From: CBDCMJ01 sp965218875 | GTDB taxonomy: Bacteria > Chloroflexota > Dehalococcoidia > Lucifugimonadales > UBA3495 | NCBI GenBank assembly: GCA_965218875.1 | Contig: OZ244707.1 | Coordinates: 2,604,001 to 2,668,000 of the forward strand | Direction: 5' to 3' | DNA length: 64,000 bases | Shown: piece after piece, positions 26,506 through 35,775 of the stretch | How positions within the stretch are numbered: the first letter of the stretch is position 1 | How the letters are laid out: every line of letters starts with the position of its first letter | The notes under the pieces: generated by a model | Told to the model about the DNA's origin: nothing | Seen by the model: only the letters and a program-made list of their open reading frames with translations | Databases searched by the model: none | Position numbers and translations under genes: made by a program

Positions 26506-27270
26506 CTACCCCCGCTCCCAACAGCGTTCGCAGTCTCCTACTCCGTCATTTAACAATGGGTTGACGTAGCCTTGAGTAGTATTGCCTTCGGTGGTTTCCC
26601 AATGCTGAAATGTGTAGCGGTGCCTGGGACACGCTGGGGCGATGGACCAATAGTGACATTCAATACAGCATCGTCGTTCCTCCCACTCCCGTTCTTCCTT
26701 TTCGACGTCCTGATAGTCTCTGTTGTAGACAACATTCCAGGTTTCCGCTTCCGCCGGGTGCGAACCTGACCTGGAGTAGAAGCCAGCTAGGTGCGGGTTC
26801 GGAAGTCGGAGCAGTTTCCCTTTGGCAGCAAGTGTCTCAATGGCGTTGGCGATCAGATAGTCGTTTATTCTTGGAGTCAGGCTCGGCTGTCGTAACTCCA
26901 TGAAAGAAAAGGCCGTTAAAACAGTAGAATTACTGTTTATGAGTGCCCTCTTATAGTCTCCGATATTGACGCGTTGGATGCAACTGACCTTGAACCACTT
27001 CTCTAGAGACTTCAACAGACGCCAGACCGTATACCGGTTACGTGGGTTGGTCACTTTCTGTCGAGTCGAGAGACCTGGGCGGGACTTCCACATTGTCGGA
27101 AGTAACTGAGACAACCCGCCTATGGCGGCGATCACAGCCGCCGCTGCAGTTATCACATCAATCACCACAGCGGGCTGTCGGTGTCGGAGGGCGGTGACCG
27201 CGCCTAATATCGGTCTTATTGTCGGCCGACAAAGGGGCCTTCCCGCATGAAAGGCAGGGGGATGAGGCAC
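26506..27270 (-). CDS. Hypothetical protein with N-terminal hydrophobic segment
   Basis: Up to 254 residues. A hydrophobic segment VIDVITAAAAVIAAIGGL is likely a membrane anchor. If translation starts at the GTG codons near 27165-27168 this would be the very N-terminus, which looks more natural than the 35 Arg/Pro-rich residues before it. The C-terminal part has clustered cysteines (RCCIECHYWSIAPACP; CERCWERG) that may bind a metal. No family recognised. It stands alone between the restriction gene and a transposase remnant. Confidence 0.45.
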   Translation of the reverse strand: MPHPPAFHAGRPLCRPTIRPILGAVTALRHRQPAVVIDVITAAAAVIAAIGGLSQLLPTMWKSRPGLSTRQKVTNPRNRYTVWRLLKSLEKWFKVSCIQRVNIGDYKRALINSNSTVLTAFSFMELRQPSLTPRINDYLIANAIETLAAKGKLLRLPNPHLAGFYSRSGSHPAEAETWNVVYNRDYQDVEKEEREWEERRCCIECHYWSIAPACPRHRYTFQHWETTEGNTTQGYVNPLLNDGVGDCERCWERG

Positions 27271-27320
27271 TTGGCGACGACGTTGATTTCCGCCATGCGG
27301 GGGACGCTACCATAGGCCAG

Positions 27321-27338
27321 ACACCCAAAGCAAACGGA
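27321..27338. repeat. R3 half-repeat
   Basis: CCCAAAGCAAACGGAACC, the right arm of an R3 element without a matching left arm. It abuts the transposase fragment that follows. Confidence 0.5.
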
Positions 27339-27651
27339 ACCGAACGGCAAAGGCAGTAGCTACTGCAACTTCGAGATCTGGGAGAATCCGATGGAGAACC
27401 TTCAGGCCATCGGGATAGTGGCGCGAGCCAGTCAGAAGTGGGACGACCAGTACAAGGTGCGGCAGGTGATCGAGCGGACCTTCCGCAGCCTGAAGCACTC
27501 CAGGGGGCTGGAAGGGCATGTGGTCCGGGGGCTGGCGAAGATCAGCCTGTTGATATCAGCGTCGCTCTGGGCCTACGCCGCAACCATGCTGGCCAGGGCG
27601 ATGTCCGGGGACATGGCGAACCTGCGGAAAATGCGAATCAAGCTAGCTTAG
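27339..27651 (+). pseudogene. DDE transposase C-terminal fragment
   Basis: The frame reads YCNFEIWENPMENLQAIG, then WDDQYKVRQVIERTFRSLKH, then GHVVRGLAKISLLISASLWA. The VIERTFRSLKH segment is the catalytic-Glu region of an IS1182/IS5-like transposase. Everything upstream is missing; the fragment begins at an R3 half-repeat, suggesting recombination there. Confidence 0.7.
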
Positions 27652-27761
27652 TTAGAAGGTTGGCCATCTAGGTGAACGCCCTGGCATGGCTGGAAGCGGG
27701 GCCGCCGTGGGGGCTGTCCCGCCAGCCCCGGTCTAGGCCGCTCCGTTTATGGACTCCTAGC

Positions 27762-28196
27762 CTATTGCGGCGTCCTCGCAAAGGTGTTGGCGGGCGTGAC
27801 ATTGGCGCCCAGCTCGACGGCTATCCTCTGGTGGTAGAGGGGGTAGTCTATCCATGTTACGGTGGCGTGGGAGCTGTGGCTTGGCGTAGGGGTGTGTATG
27901 ACGCTGGGGCTCGCGCCGCTTCCGGCGCGTACTGCGTCTACTATCGCGGCGACCTGCAAAAACACGAACCTGCCGCCATCCGACAGGGTGAGGGGCGGTT
28001 TTCGGCTCAGCAAGCCCACCGCCAGCGCCCAGGTTGGCGCTAGGTACTCCGCCCAATTGCCCGACAGGCCGTCGAGGTCCCGGGACCGCGGATAGAATGC
28101 AAACGAGGTCGGCAGCCCACCGGGCCCCACATCCGTGGCTTTGCACCACCGCACAAAATGATGACTGTCCGGTATCAACCTCCGGCTAGTGACCAC
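27762..28196 (-). CDS. Unknown protein, third gene of an overlapping cassette
   Basis: 144 residues with no recognised function. The segments LIPDSHHFVRWCKATDVG, SFAFYPRSRDLDGLSGNWAEY and ATVTWIDYPLYHQRIAVELG have the composition of a soluble globular protein; the 'PDS.H..R' plus 'LS.NW.EY' pattern recalls small conserved accessory proteins of unknown role. Its start overlaps the end of the upstream gene by 11 nt, so translation is coupled. Confidence 0.5.
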   Translation of the reverse strand: MVTSRRLIPDSHHFVRWCKATDVGPGGLPTSFAFYPRSRDLDGLSGNWAEYLAPTWALAVGLLSRKPPLTLSDGGRFVFLQVAAIVDAVRAGSGASPSVIHTPTPSHSSHATVTWIDYPLYHQRIAVELGANVTPANTFARTPQ

Positions 28197-28908
28197 TGAT
28201 TGCTATCCGCGCCCCGAACTCACCTAGCGCCGGGGCCAGGTACTCGCGCCGCGTCACTCCCTGCGCTTCAATGCGCTCGGCTCCCCGGTGGGGGCCGGAC
28301 ACGGCCACGTACTGAACCAGCCCCGATTCCAGGAATATCAGGGAAACGACGCCAGCCCCGCGCCCCCAATGGCTGCCCGAATCACCGGTATCGGCGAGGC
28401 GCCACTCCAGGGCCATCAAGCCGTGGGGGGTCGCGCCGACGGCGAACGAGCTCAGGCTAGGGAACCCCCGGATGAACGTCAGCATGGAGCGCATCGACGC
28501 CGGAACCAGCGGCGATTCATCGTCCGCCTCCTCCGCCCTGACGCCCAGGTAGCTGGCTATCTGGTTTCCGACTCGCTCGCCGCCCCCCTGCTCCCGGAAG
28601 TGTTCAAGCATGGCGGGAATTTCCGCGAGGGGGATAGGGGCATATATAGTCTCTTTGGTTGCCGGGCGGGCGTCCGTTCCCGCCGGGCGGGGCCGCGGGC
28701 TGGTGTCGGGCTTGATGTCGCCCGCGACCACCAGCGTTATGTCCCCCGGGGTGTGCCCGGCGGTGGGCCTCTCTTTTTTTACATACCGTCGGGCGAACCC
28801 AGAGGTGCCGCGCGAAGACCGGGGCCCGTGCCGGCCCGAACGCTGGGGTCTGGCTACGTTACTCACCGGATTCACCAGCACCTCACCGCCGCGGTCTTGC
28901 TGCATCAT
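28186..28908 (-). CDS. Unknown protein, second gene of an overlapping cassette
   Basis: 240 residues. A basic, Arg/Pro-rich N-terminal region of about 90 residues precedes a globular part (MRSMLTFIRGFPSLSSFAVG; GLMALEWRLAD; VSLIFLESGLVQYVAVSG). No family recognised. ATG at 28908 overlaps the upstream gene by 26 nt, and the next gene overlaps its end by 11 nt. Confidence 0.5.
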   Translation of the reverse strand: MMQQDRGGEVLVNPVSNVARPQRSGRHGPRSSRGTSGFARRYVKKERPTAGHTPGDITLVVAGDIKPDTSPRPRPAGTDARPATKETIYAPIPLAEIPAMLEHFREQGGGERVGNQIASYLGVRAEEADDESPLVPASMRSMLTFIRGFPSLSSFAVGATPHGLMALEWRLADTGDSGSHWGRGAGVVSLIFLESGLVQYVAVSGPHRGAERIEAQGVTRREYLAPALGEFGARIAISGH

Positions 28909-29593
28909 TCTGTTGCCCTCCCTCGGCTATAAAGTGGTTAATAAGCCCCGCCCCAAGTACAAGCCATTCCTGCGCCTGGTCGACAAATTCGAACATCGCA
29001 CTCATGGTTGGGTAGCTCGCGGGGGTCACACTGCAATCAAAAACAACGGACCCCGGAAGATCGCCCCGACCGCTACGCTCGACCGTGAAGTCCATTCTAA
29101 ACTCGCCTACCCTCACGCCGAATTTGGACTCTACCAACATGTATTCAAGCCCGGGCAGTTGTACCCGCGGGGCGAAATTCCTGCGTATCCAGGCGACAGC
29201 ATCGGGAAGGGGCGCCACCACTTGCCAACTGCAAAGAATGTCCTGGACGGGCATGAACGGAGCGGCGACCAGGAAGTTCCTCGCGGTTATCTGCAATGTA
29301 TCCATTGCATGCCGCTGCGTAGGGCTGTATAACCCATCGGCGGCACTGTCGGATATCCAGATCGCTTCGGGGGACATCTGGAAAGATAGGGAGCCGTAGT
29401 GAATGGTCGTGCGCTCCTCGCCCGTTGATACTTGTACTTGGGTGCACCTCAAGTCCGCCGGCACGATCCCCGAGGCATGAAGAAACGCAGGCGTCAAACC
29501 GCTAACATCGTAGATATCGCCAAGGAGGGCGATGGTCTGGCGCCCGACCGTAAGGAGGCTATCTTGGTCTTCGCCTGGCGCAGGCTCTTGCAA
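28883..29593 (-). CDS. Unknown protein, first gene of an overlapping cassette
   Basis: 236 residues. TTG start with GGAGGT 6 nt upstream. The central segment (FLVAAPFMPVQDILCSWQVV) and C-terminal SAMFEFVDQAQEWLVLGAGL, then INHFIAEG, resemble the general layout of large accessory families of about 250 residues, but I cannot name one. There is no membrane segment, nuclease motif or nucleotide-binding motif. It is first of three tightly overlapping genes that are probably one functional unit. Confidence 0.5.
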   Translation of the reverse strand: MQEPAPGEDQDSLLTVGRQTIALLGDIYDVSGLTPAFLHASGIVPADLRCTQVQVSTGEERTTIHYGSLSFQMSPEAIWISDSAADGLYSPTQRHAMDTLQITARNFLVAAPFMPVQDILCSWQVVAPLPDAVAWIRRNFAPRVQLPGLEYMLVESKFGVRVGEFRMDFTVERSGRGDLPGSVVFDCSVTPASYPTMSAMFEFVDQAQEWLVLGAGLINHFIAEGGQQNDAARPRR

Positions 29594-30351
29594 GGGTGTA
29601 CCTCCGGCGACCCGAGTACGCAGCTCCCCTGCCCGACCGTGCGGGCAATTGTAGCATATATTTGATCATACACTACCACTATGGACTGGTGCATTTGGCC
29701 ATCCCGCAATTCGCCGCACTTTCTACGCCCTACGCGTGGCCGGGGCGCGGCGCGTCATTAGCGGATGAATGGCGTTAAGGGGTTTGGTACTTACCTACCC
29801 AATCCGGAGCGAAGGAGCGGAATCGGCGCCAGCGCCCTCGGTTGCGGCCCCCTAGCCAACAAAAAGACGGGCCACATGAGGGCTGTTCGCCCGACCAGGG
29901 CCGGTATCACATTCGTCTGCAAGGGTCGACAGAGGATATTAGGATGGAGTTTTCGCCTTTCTGGTTAGCCAGTATCCCCAAGCCATTATATTGGACGGCT
30001 CTTCGGGATGGAATCAGGAGGCCCAGCCGACACCAGTGAACCTCCCCTTCTGATCTGCCTCCACCACCCAGTGCGTTCCCAAACCAGAATGCCCCCGCCG
30101 TAGGACCGGCGGACTTTTGCGCCTGTGTCCCCGATGCCCTGGGTTAGGCCCCAGGGGGGCGATTGCGGGATTCGCCATTGGATTGTCAGGGATTCGTCGG
30201 GCTTGCCAGCGGTCTCCGAGTTTTGAAATTCTCTATGAAAGAGAGGCTGGGTCAAAACTCCCGGGGGGAATAGAACGCCCCTCCCAGCTGATGGACTGGA
30301 TGGGCCTCGCTGGGCGGGCGCTTGCCCGTGGGGGGAAGCAAGCGCGGGGAT
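29594..30351. other. Intergenic region without a supported gene
   Basis: Only short ORFs with no recognisable content. A small hairpin, CCGCCG...CGGCGG followed by ACTTTTG (30095-30119), might terminate transcription on the plus strand. Confidence 0.35.
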
Positions 30352-30948
30352 TTATACTACCTGCCTCCCACCGGTGCCGACAGCGATCACAGCCCGCTCC
30401 AGGAACGAGAGTTCGGGATGAAGTAGCTGGGACAAGACCCTCGTCGTGATGGAGGTCAGCCTGGGAATTGATAGCAGGTCAGCCAATCTCTGCTTGCAAA
30501 GCTGGCAGAAGTCGTCCTGGTGGTGGATTCGGAGGACGACCATCTTGTGCTCATCGAAGAGTCTCCCTGTCACCTTCCATCTGCCGATGCGGTTGCCACA
30601 GAGGGCTTTGACCTGCTCCGGGCACATGCCCGCCTTCCCCGTGGACTCGGGGCGAACGAGGTGCTGCACCTCCTTTTTCCCATTCACCAGCAGTAGCTGG
30701 AATAGCTCCCCATCGACTACTTTGATGTCCCCGTAGAATGTATGGCCGCCCTGTTGTCTGAACTCCCTAGTCACGGCTCCTCCCCTCCAGCGCGGTCCAA
30801 ACCAAGCGAAGTGCTCGGCCTTGCCCCTTCGCCGCACCATGACCAGTTGAACAGGCTTTCTGGCTATGCACTCGAACCCGCCATAGAACACTCGCCCATC
30901 AGCGTCTATCCCATTGGTAGGGGGTACTAGCCCGGTGGAGGGGTACAA
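30352..30948 (-). CDS. Unknown protein with CxxC motif
   Basis: About 198 residues. TTG start at 30948, overlapping the end of the upstream gene by 22 nt. Segments FECIARKPVQLVMVRRRGK, RWRGGAVTREFRQQGGHTFYG, and CQLCKQR (a possible half zinc site). No family recognised. It forms a two-gene cassette with 30927-31967, which carries a nonsense codon. Confidence 0.45.
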   Translation of the reverse strand: MYPSTGLVPPTNGIDADGRVFYGGFECIARKPVQLVMVRRRGKAEHFAWFGPRWRGGAVTREFRQQGGHTFYGDIKVVDGELFQLLLVNGKKEVQHLVRPESTGKAGMCPEQVKALCGNRIGRWKVTGRLFDEHKMVVLRIHHQDDFCQLCKQRLADLLSIPRLTSITTRVLSQLLHPELSFLERAVIAVGTGGRQVV

Positions 30949-31967
30949 TCGCGGTCCTCTTGCAAGGATGGATGCGGCAGTAGCAGGCTATCCCGGATGG
31001 ACACGAAGTCCGCGGCGTCGGCCAAGGTATCATCGATCCATCGGTACGGTATCTTGTCCACATAATTGAAGCCGTCGTCGTGGAGCACGTCCCAAAGACC
31101 CACATGACACCCCGGCGGCCACAAGTCCTGGGCTCGTGCCCTGTCCAGCAGGCACAAGAACACTTCCCGGGCTCTGGCAGGTATTGCATCTTTCTGAAAC
31201 CACAACGTGAAAGCGACGTACTCGCCGCTCTGGAGCTACACCCCGATGTCCGGGACCACGTCCATTCGCAGCCCCCTGATATTGACCGCTGTGCCCGGCA
31301 GAGGGACGTATCGGGGGCTGTTGCTTTCCCAGCAGGCGAAAAACGCCTCTTTGGCCCGTTCATAGTGCGACCGTTTCCACACAGCATCTTGGAACTCGAC
31401 CAAGGCGGCCATGCAGTCCTTCGCCACCGCGATGTCGTCATTCAGGAAATGTGAACCTCGCAGCGCCTTTTCGAGGTCCCAGTAGGGATAGAAGCCACCA
31501 CGGACCCTGCTCCGGCCCGTGATTTGCTCGACTATCTCGCGTCGCCGAGCGGGGTCACGCTCTACGCAGAACCGGACGAAGGCCGTCGGTGTCGGCTTTA
31601 ACATGGTCTCGTCGTCCGCTAGTCTCTCGGCTTTCTTCCTGGATAATGAGGCGAGCGCATCATAAACAATCTGCCAACCAGCACGGCCATGGACTAACCG
31701 TCCTGCCCCTCGAATATGGTCCTCAGCATACAGAGTATGACATGCGGTGCAGGAAACCAGGAATCCCATGGAAAAATCGTTTTCGGGGTCTTCACGCCAA
31801 TTATAACCGTCGCAGAGACGTTGCCAAAGACCGTTTGTGTCTTGGAACCAGTGATGGTACCGTGGGTCGGAGCCCGGAGGTCTGCCAGAGTAAACCAGGA
31901 CTGTGCGGTCTGGGCGCCCAGCAGGAGACTTGCGGTTGGAGGGCTTTGATCGAGACGGTTGGATCAA
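30927..31967 (-). pseudogene. Unknown protein gene with internal amber codon
   Basis: Read through TAG at 31236-31238, the same frame stays open for 347 residues: MDVVPDIGV, stop, LQSGEYVAFTLWFQKDAIPA and on to CTPPPG. The N-terminal part has CTACHTLYAEDH, which looks like CXXCH but is in a protein without signal peptide, so more likely metal binding than haem. The annotated start is TTG at 31967, lying in a perfect inverted repeat (GAGACGGTT 31952-31960 / AACCGTCTC 31968-31976) that may be an operator or hairpin. Function unknown. Nonsense mutation, sequencing error or real readthrough cannot be separated here. Confidence 0.5.
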
Positions 31968-31976
31968 AACCGTCTC

Positions 31977-32402
31977 AAAACCCAGGGAGCCGGCGCAAAA
32001 CCCGGCGACGTGGATTAATACTCGGCTCCTGATTGCACTCTAAGGGGTTCTTGCACCCCAAGTCTCTTGCCTGCACTGTAAGCACTCCTCCTGCACCAGA
32101 TGTCGGGTGCAACTAGCCCTTACGGTGCAAAGCCGCGCGACGCTACGGAAATCCCATTCATCACGATATTCGGCAGAGCCGACAGTGCCGCCACTCAAAA
32201 ATTGGTACCGGTTCTGCAATCTCGCAACTCGGCCATTGCCTCGAGAGTGGGCTTACAATTCCGTTCTAGCTAGGCGCATCAGCCTACCTGTTTGCGCTGC
32301 CTTTCGTGCGACAATGGCTGTGTACCTTTGCAGTTTTGACGAGTTCTAAACTGACCACTATTCTTTGGAAACGGCGATTTTGGATACGGGTGACAAACCG
32401 TA
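31977..32402. other. Intergenic region with the right R4 array
   Basis: Contains the GCACC/GCACT motifs of R4 (32035-32137). No gene seen between 32138 and 32402. Confidence 0.4.
32035..32137. repeat. R4 array of GCAC motifs, right copy
   Basis: GCACT/GCACC at 32035, 32053, 32073 and 32093, then GCAAC at 32109 and GCAAA at 32127, spaced 16-20 nt. Its last 32 bases match the inverse of the left array at 20709-20731. Confidence 0.5.
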
Positions 32403-32493
32403 GTGCCTCCCGAACAGCGAGCAAGGGACAACATCGACCGGCTGTTGGAGCAGGCGGGGTGGGCGGTGCAGGGCGTTGCCGCCCTGAACGTCC

Positions 32494-35217
32494 ATGCAGG
32501 TCGTGGCGGTGCGGGAGTTTCCGTTGCGGTCGGGCCACGGGACCGCTGACTACTTGCTGTACGTGGACGGCCGGGCGGCCGGCGTGGCGGAGGCGAAGCC
32601 CGAGGGTCACACCCTCACCGGGGTGGAGGCGCAGTCGGGAAAGTACGGCGCGGGTCTACCAGATAATCTGCCTTACTACATCCGTCCCCTGCCATTTCTG
32701 TACGAAAGCACTGGAGTCGAGACCCGGTTTACCAATGGGTTAGACCCTCAGCCGCGCAGCCGTAACGTCTTCTCTTTCCATACCCCGGATACTCTGGCTG
32801 AGTGGCTGGGTGGGCGGGACGCAACCGCAGGTGCGCCGTCAGATGAGTTCGAGCAGATTGGGGACGGCAGCAGCGGTGGTTACCGGGTCCGCCACAGCCT
32901 GCGGCGAAGGCTGGCCACGATGCCGCCGGTGGACGACTCCGGCCTCTGGTCGGTGCAGGCAGAGGCTATCCGCAACCTGGAGCAGTCGCTGGCAGAGGCC
33001 CGGCCGCGCTCGCTGGTGCAGATGGCGACGGGCAGCGGCAAGACGTTCATGGCCTGCAACCAGGTGTACCGGCTCATCCGGCACGCCGGTGCCCGGCGGG
33101 TGCTGTTCCTCGTCGACCGCAGCAACCTAGGGCGGCAGACGTTGCGCGAGTTCCAGGGCTTCACGGTGCCCGGCGACGGGCGCAAGTTCACCGAGCTTTA
33201 CAACGTACAGCTTCTCCAGTCGGGCAGCATCGACCCGGTGAGCCGGGTGTGCATTGCCACCATCCAGCGGGTCTACTCCATGCTGAAAGGGGAAGAGCTG
33301 GACCCGGAGATGGAAGAGGCGTCCGGCTTTGACGTGGCCTCAACCCGGAACTCGGTGCAGACGGTGGAGTACAACAGAAACTTCCCCATCGAGGAGTTCG
33401 ACTTCATCATCACCGACGAATGCCACCGCTCCATCTACGACCTGTGGCGGCAGGTGCTGGAATACTTCGACTCCTTCCTCATCGGGCTGACTGCCACTCC
33501 CTCCATGCAGACCATCGGCTTCTTCCACCAGAATCTGGTGATGGAATACAACCATCAGCAAGCGGTGGTCGACCACATCAACGTCCCCTACAACGTCTAT
33601 CGCATTGCGACGAAGATAACGGAGGAAGGGTCCACCATCGAGGCGGGACTGACGGTGGACCGCCGCGACCGCCGCACCCGCAATGTCCGCTGGGAGGAAC
33701 TGGAGGAGGAACTGCCCTACACGCCCAGCCAGCTCGACCGCGATGTGGTGGCGGAGGACCAGATACGCACGGTTATCCAGACCTTCCGGGACAAGGTAAC
33801 GACTGAGATATTCCCCGGCCGAGAATACGTGCCCAAGACCATCATCTTCGCCAAGGACGACAGCCACGCCGACGACATCGTGAACATCGTCCGGGAGGAG
33901 TGTGCCAAGGGCAACGAGTTCTGCCAGAAGATCACCTACCGCACCACGGGAGCCAAAACCGAGGACCTGATCACGCAGTTCCGCAACAGTTTCAACCCGC
34001 GCATCGTGGTCACCGTGGACATGATCGCCACCGGCACCGACATCAAGCCGGTGGAGGTGGTGTTCTTCATGCGCAATGTACGCAGCCGGAACTTCTTCGA
34101 GCAGATGAAGGGGCGCGGCGTCCGCACCATCTCCGACACCGACTTCAATGCGGTAACCCCGGACGCCAAAGGCAAGGAGCGTTTCGTCGTCGTTGATGCG
34201 GTCGGCGTCACCGAGAGCGAGTTGTCCGAGTCCTATTCACTGGACCGCCACCCGTCAGTGCCTTTCGACAAGCTGCTGGACATGGTGGCCATGGGCGACC
34301 GCGAACCGGACACCCTGTCGTCGCTGGCCAGCCGTCTCGCACGCCTTGACCGGCGGCTCTCGCCCCAGGACCGGAAGGCAGTGGAGGACGCGGCCGGGGG
34401 TGTCAACCTGAAGACCCTGGTGTCGGAACTGCTGAACGCCACCGACCCCGACGCCGCGCTGAAAGAAGCGCAGGAGGCCACCGGACAGGATGACCCGCCG
34501 GAAGCGGCCATCGGAAAAGCCGAGAAGGAACTCATAGAAGCAGCAGCCAAGCCTTTCGCCGCCAACCCGGAACTGCGGAAAACGCTGATCGAGATCCACC
34601 GGGCCCACGAGCAGACTATCGACACGGTATCCCAGGACACGGTGATCCGGGCGGACTTCTCCGGAGCGGAGGCCGACGCCATCACCCGCTCCTTCAGAGA
34701 GTACATCGAGGAGAACCGGGACGAGATTACCGCATTGCAGGTCCTCTACCAGAGGCGGAACAGCCAGCGGCTTAACTACGCCGACATCCGGGCCCTGGCC
34801 GACGCTCTACAGAGTCCGCCCCGCTCCTGGACCACCGGCGGGCTGTGGGACGCCTACCGGCAGCTTGACCAGTCCCGGGTGCGCGGCTCCAGCCAGCGGG
34901 TGCTGGCCGACATCGTGTCGCTGGTGCGCTACGCCATCGGAAACGATGAGGAACTGGCGCCCTTCGCCGAGCAGGTGGAGGAGCGGTTCCGAGGCTGGTT
35001 GGCAATGCAGGAGACCGCAGCCCGCGATTTCACCAACGAACAGCTCCAGTGGCTGGAGGCCATCAAGGACCACATCGCCGGCAGTGTCAGCATTGATCCC
35101 GGCGACCTACAGTACGCCCCCTTCGCCCAGCGCGGCGGCATCGGCCGCGCCCACGCCCTTTTCGGAGACGGGTTGGCCCCGTTGCTGGAGGAGCTGAACC
35201 TGGCGCTGGCGGGGTAA
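32494..35217 (+). CDS. hsdR: Type I restriction enzyme R subunit (EcoEI-like)
   Basis: 907 residues as read from ATG 32494. The nuclease core is DYLLYVDGRAAGVAEAKPEG near the N-terminus. The SF2 translocase has Walker A MATGSGKTFMA near residue 177, ITDECHRSIYD near 308, GLTATP near 332 and QMKGRGVRT near 537. An EcoEI-type C-terminal helical domain follows. The expected N-terminus lies in another frame from GTG 32403 (PPEQRARDNIDRLLEQAGWA, then LNVHAGRG). The two join if about five bases were lost near 32505, so the first 31 residues are out of frame. Internal initiation at 32494 could still give a near-complete enzyme. hsdS and hsdM follow 2-3.6 kb downstream. Confidence 0.9.
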   Translation: MQVVAVREFPLRSGHGTADYLLYVDGRAAGVAEAKPEGHTLTGVEAQSGKYGAGLPDNLPYYIRPLPFLYESTGVETRFTNGLDPQPRSRNVFSFHTPDTLAEWLGGRDATAGAPSDEFEQIGDGSSGGYRVRHSLRRRLATMPPVDDSGLWSVQAEAIRNLEQSLAEARPRSLVQMATGSGKTFMACNQVYRLIRHAGARRVLFLVDRSNLGRQTLREFQGFTVPGDGRKFTELYNVQLLQSGSIDPVSRVCIATIQRVYSMLKGEELDPEMEEASGFDVASTRNSVQTVEYNRNFPIEEFDFIITDECHRSIYDLWRQVLEYFDSFLIGLTATPSMQTIGFFHQNLVMEYNHQQAVVDHINVPYNVYRIATKITEEGSTIEAGLTVDRRDRRTRNVRWEELEEELPYTPSQLDRDVVAEDQIRTVIQTFRDKVTTEIFPGREYVPKTIIFAKDDSHADDIVNIVREECAKGNEFCQKITYRTTGAKTEDLITQFRNSFNPRIVVTVDMIATGTDIKPVEVVFFMRNVRSRNFFEQMKGRGVRTISDTDFNAVTPDAKGKERFVVVDAVGVTESELSESYSLDRHPSVPFDKLLDMVAMGDREPDTLSSLASRLARLDRRLSPQDRKAVEDAAGGVNLKTLVSELLNATDPDAALKEAQEATGQDDPPEAAIGKAEKELIEAAAKPFAANPELRKTLIEIHRAHEQTIDTVSQDTVIRADFSGAEADAITRSFREYIEENRDEITALQVLYQRRNSQRLNYADIRALADALQSPPRSWTTGGLWDAYRQLDQSRVRGSSQRVLADIVSLVRYAIGNDEELAPFAEQVEERFRGWLAMQETAARDFTNEQLQWLEAIKDHIAGSVSIDPGDLQYAPFAQRGGIGRAHALFGDGLAPLLEELNLALAG
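35078..35217. repeat. hsdR tail repeat, original copy
   Basis: The last 140 bp of hsdR. An ungapped direct repeat at 35776-35915 differs at only a few bases (SVSIDPGDLQYAPF becomes SVRIDPGDLPYAPF). The repeats bracket hicAB. Confidence 0.9.
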
Positions 35218-35236
35218 ACGGGCAGGGTGGCCGGGG

Positions 35237-35242
35237 TATGAT
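35237..35242 (+). promoter_or_regulatory. -10-like box upstream of hicA
   Basis: TATGAT 12 nt before the hicA ATG. The same relative place after the second hsdR tail holds TATAAT (35931-35936) before the next toxin-antitoxin pair. No good -35 was seen, so confidence is modest. Confidence 0.35.
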
Positions 35243-35254
35243 CGAGACTAATAT

Positions 35255-35455
35255 ATGCCTAAAGTGGGGGAAGCGATTCGGCTGGTAGAGGAAGACGGGT
35301 GGTACTGGGTACGAACACGGGGCAGCCATCGACAGTACCATCACCCGCGGAAGCCGGGAACCGTTACCATCGCCGGGAGGCCCGGCACTGGCGTTCCGAT
35401 TGGTACGTGGAATGGCATAATGAAACAAGCGGGCATAGAGAGAGGGCAGGACTGA
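35255..35455 (+). CDS. hicA: HicA-type mRNA interferase toxin
   Basis: 66 residues, typical HicA length. The double-stranded-RNA-binding fold signature is clear: LVEEDGWYWVRTRGSHRQY with the catalytic His in GSHRQYHHP, then TVTIAGRPGTGVPIGTWNGI. HicA cleaves mRNA unless bound by HicB. The stop overlaps the start of hicB (TGATG at 35453-35457), the usual coupled order. Confidence 0.92.
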   Translation: MPKVGEAIRLVEEDGWYWVRTRGSHRQYHHPRKPGTVTIAGRPGTGVPIGTWNGIMKQAGIERGQD

Positions 35456-35706
35456 TGAAATACACCGTCATCATCGAAAAGGGACCCACCAGCTTCGGCG
35501 CCTATATCCCGGACCTGCCGGGCTGCGTCGCGGCGGGGGAAACCAGGGAGGAAGTGGTTTCGCTCATCACTTGGGCGGTCGTGGACCACGTTGAGTTGAT
35601 GGCCGAGCATGGAGAGGCCATCCCGGAACCTGCGAGCACAGCCATCGAGGTGGAAGTTGAGCGCCCCAGCACGAGCGAGGAAATTGCCATTGAGACGGGT
35701 CGATAA
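35455..35706 (+). CDS. hicB: HicB-type antitoxin
   Basis: 83 residues. The partial RNase H-like fold typical of HicB is recognisable in YTVIIEKGPTSFGAYIPDLP, followed by GCVAAGETREEVVSLITWA, AVVDHVELMAEHGEAIPEP. It neutralises HicA. There is no C-terminal DNA-binding domain; the protein ends in a short acidic tail, so autoregulation may be weak or rely on another factor. Confidence 0.92.
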   Translation: MKYTVIIEKGPTSFGAYIPDLPGCVAAGETREEVVSLITWAVVDHVELMAEHGEAIPEPASTAIEVEVERPSTSEEIAIETGR

Positions 35707-35775
35707 TTGCCAGGTGATATGTGATGGTCGCCGCACGGGAAAAGTTTACCGGCCAAGCTGTACCGGAGCTGCTGG

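Noticed and set aside
31600..31967. CXXCH in SCTACHTLY as a haem-binding cytochrome
   Set aside because: No signal peptide, no second-ligand context, and the gene sits in an accessory cassette; metal binding is at most possible.
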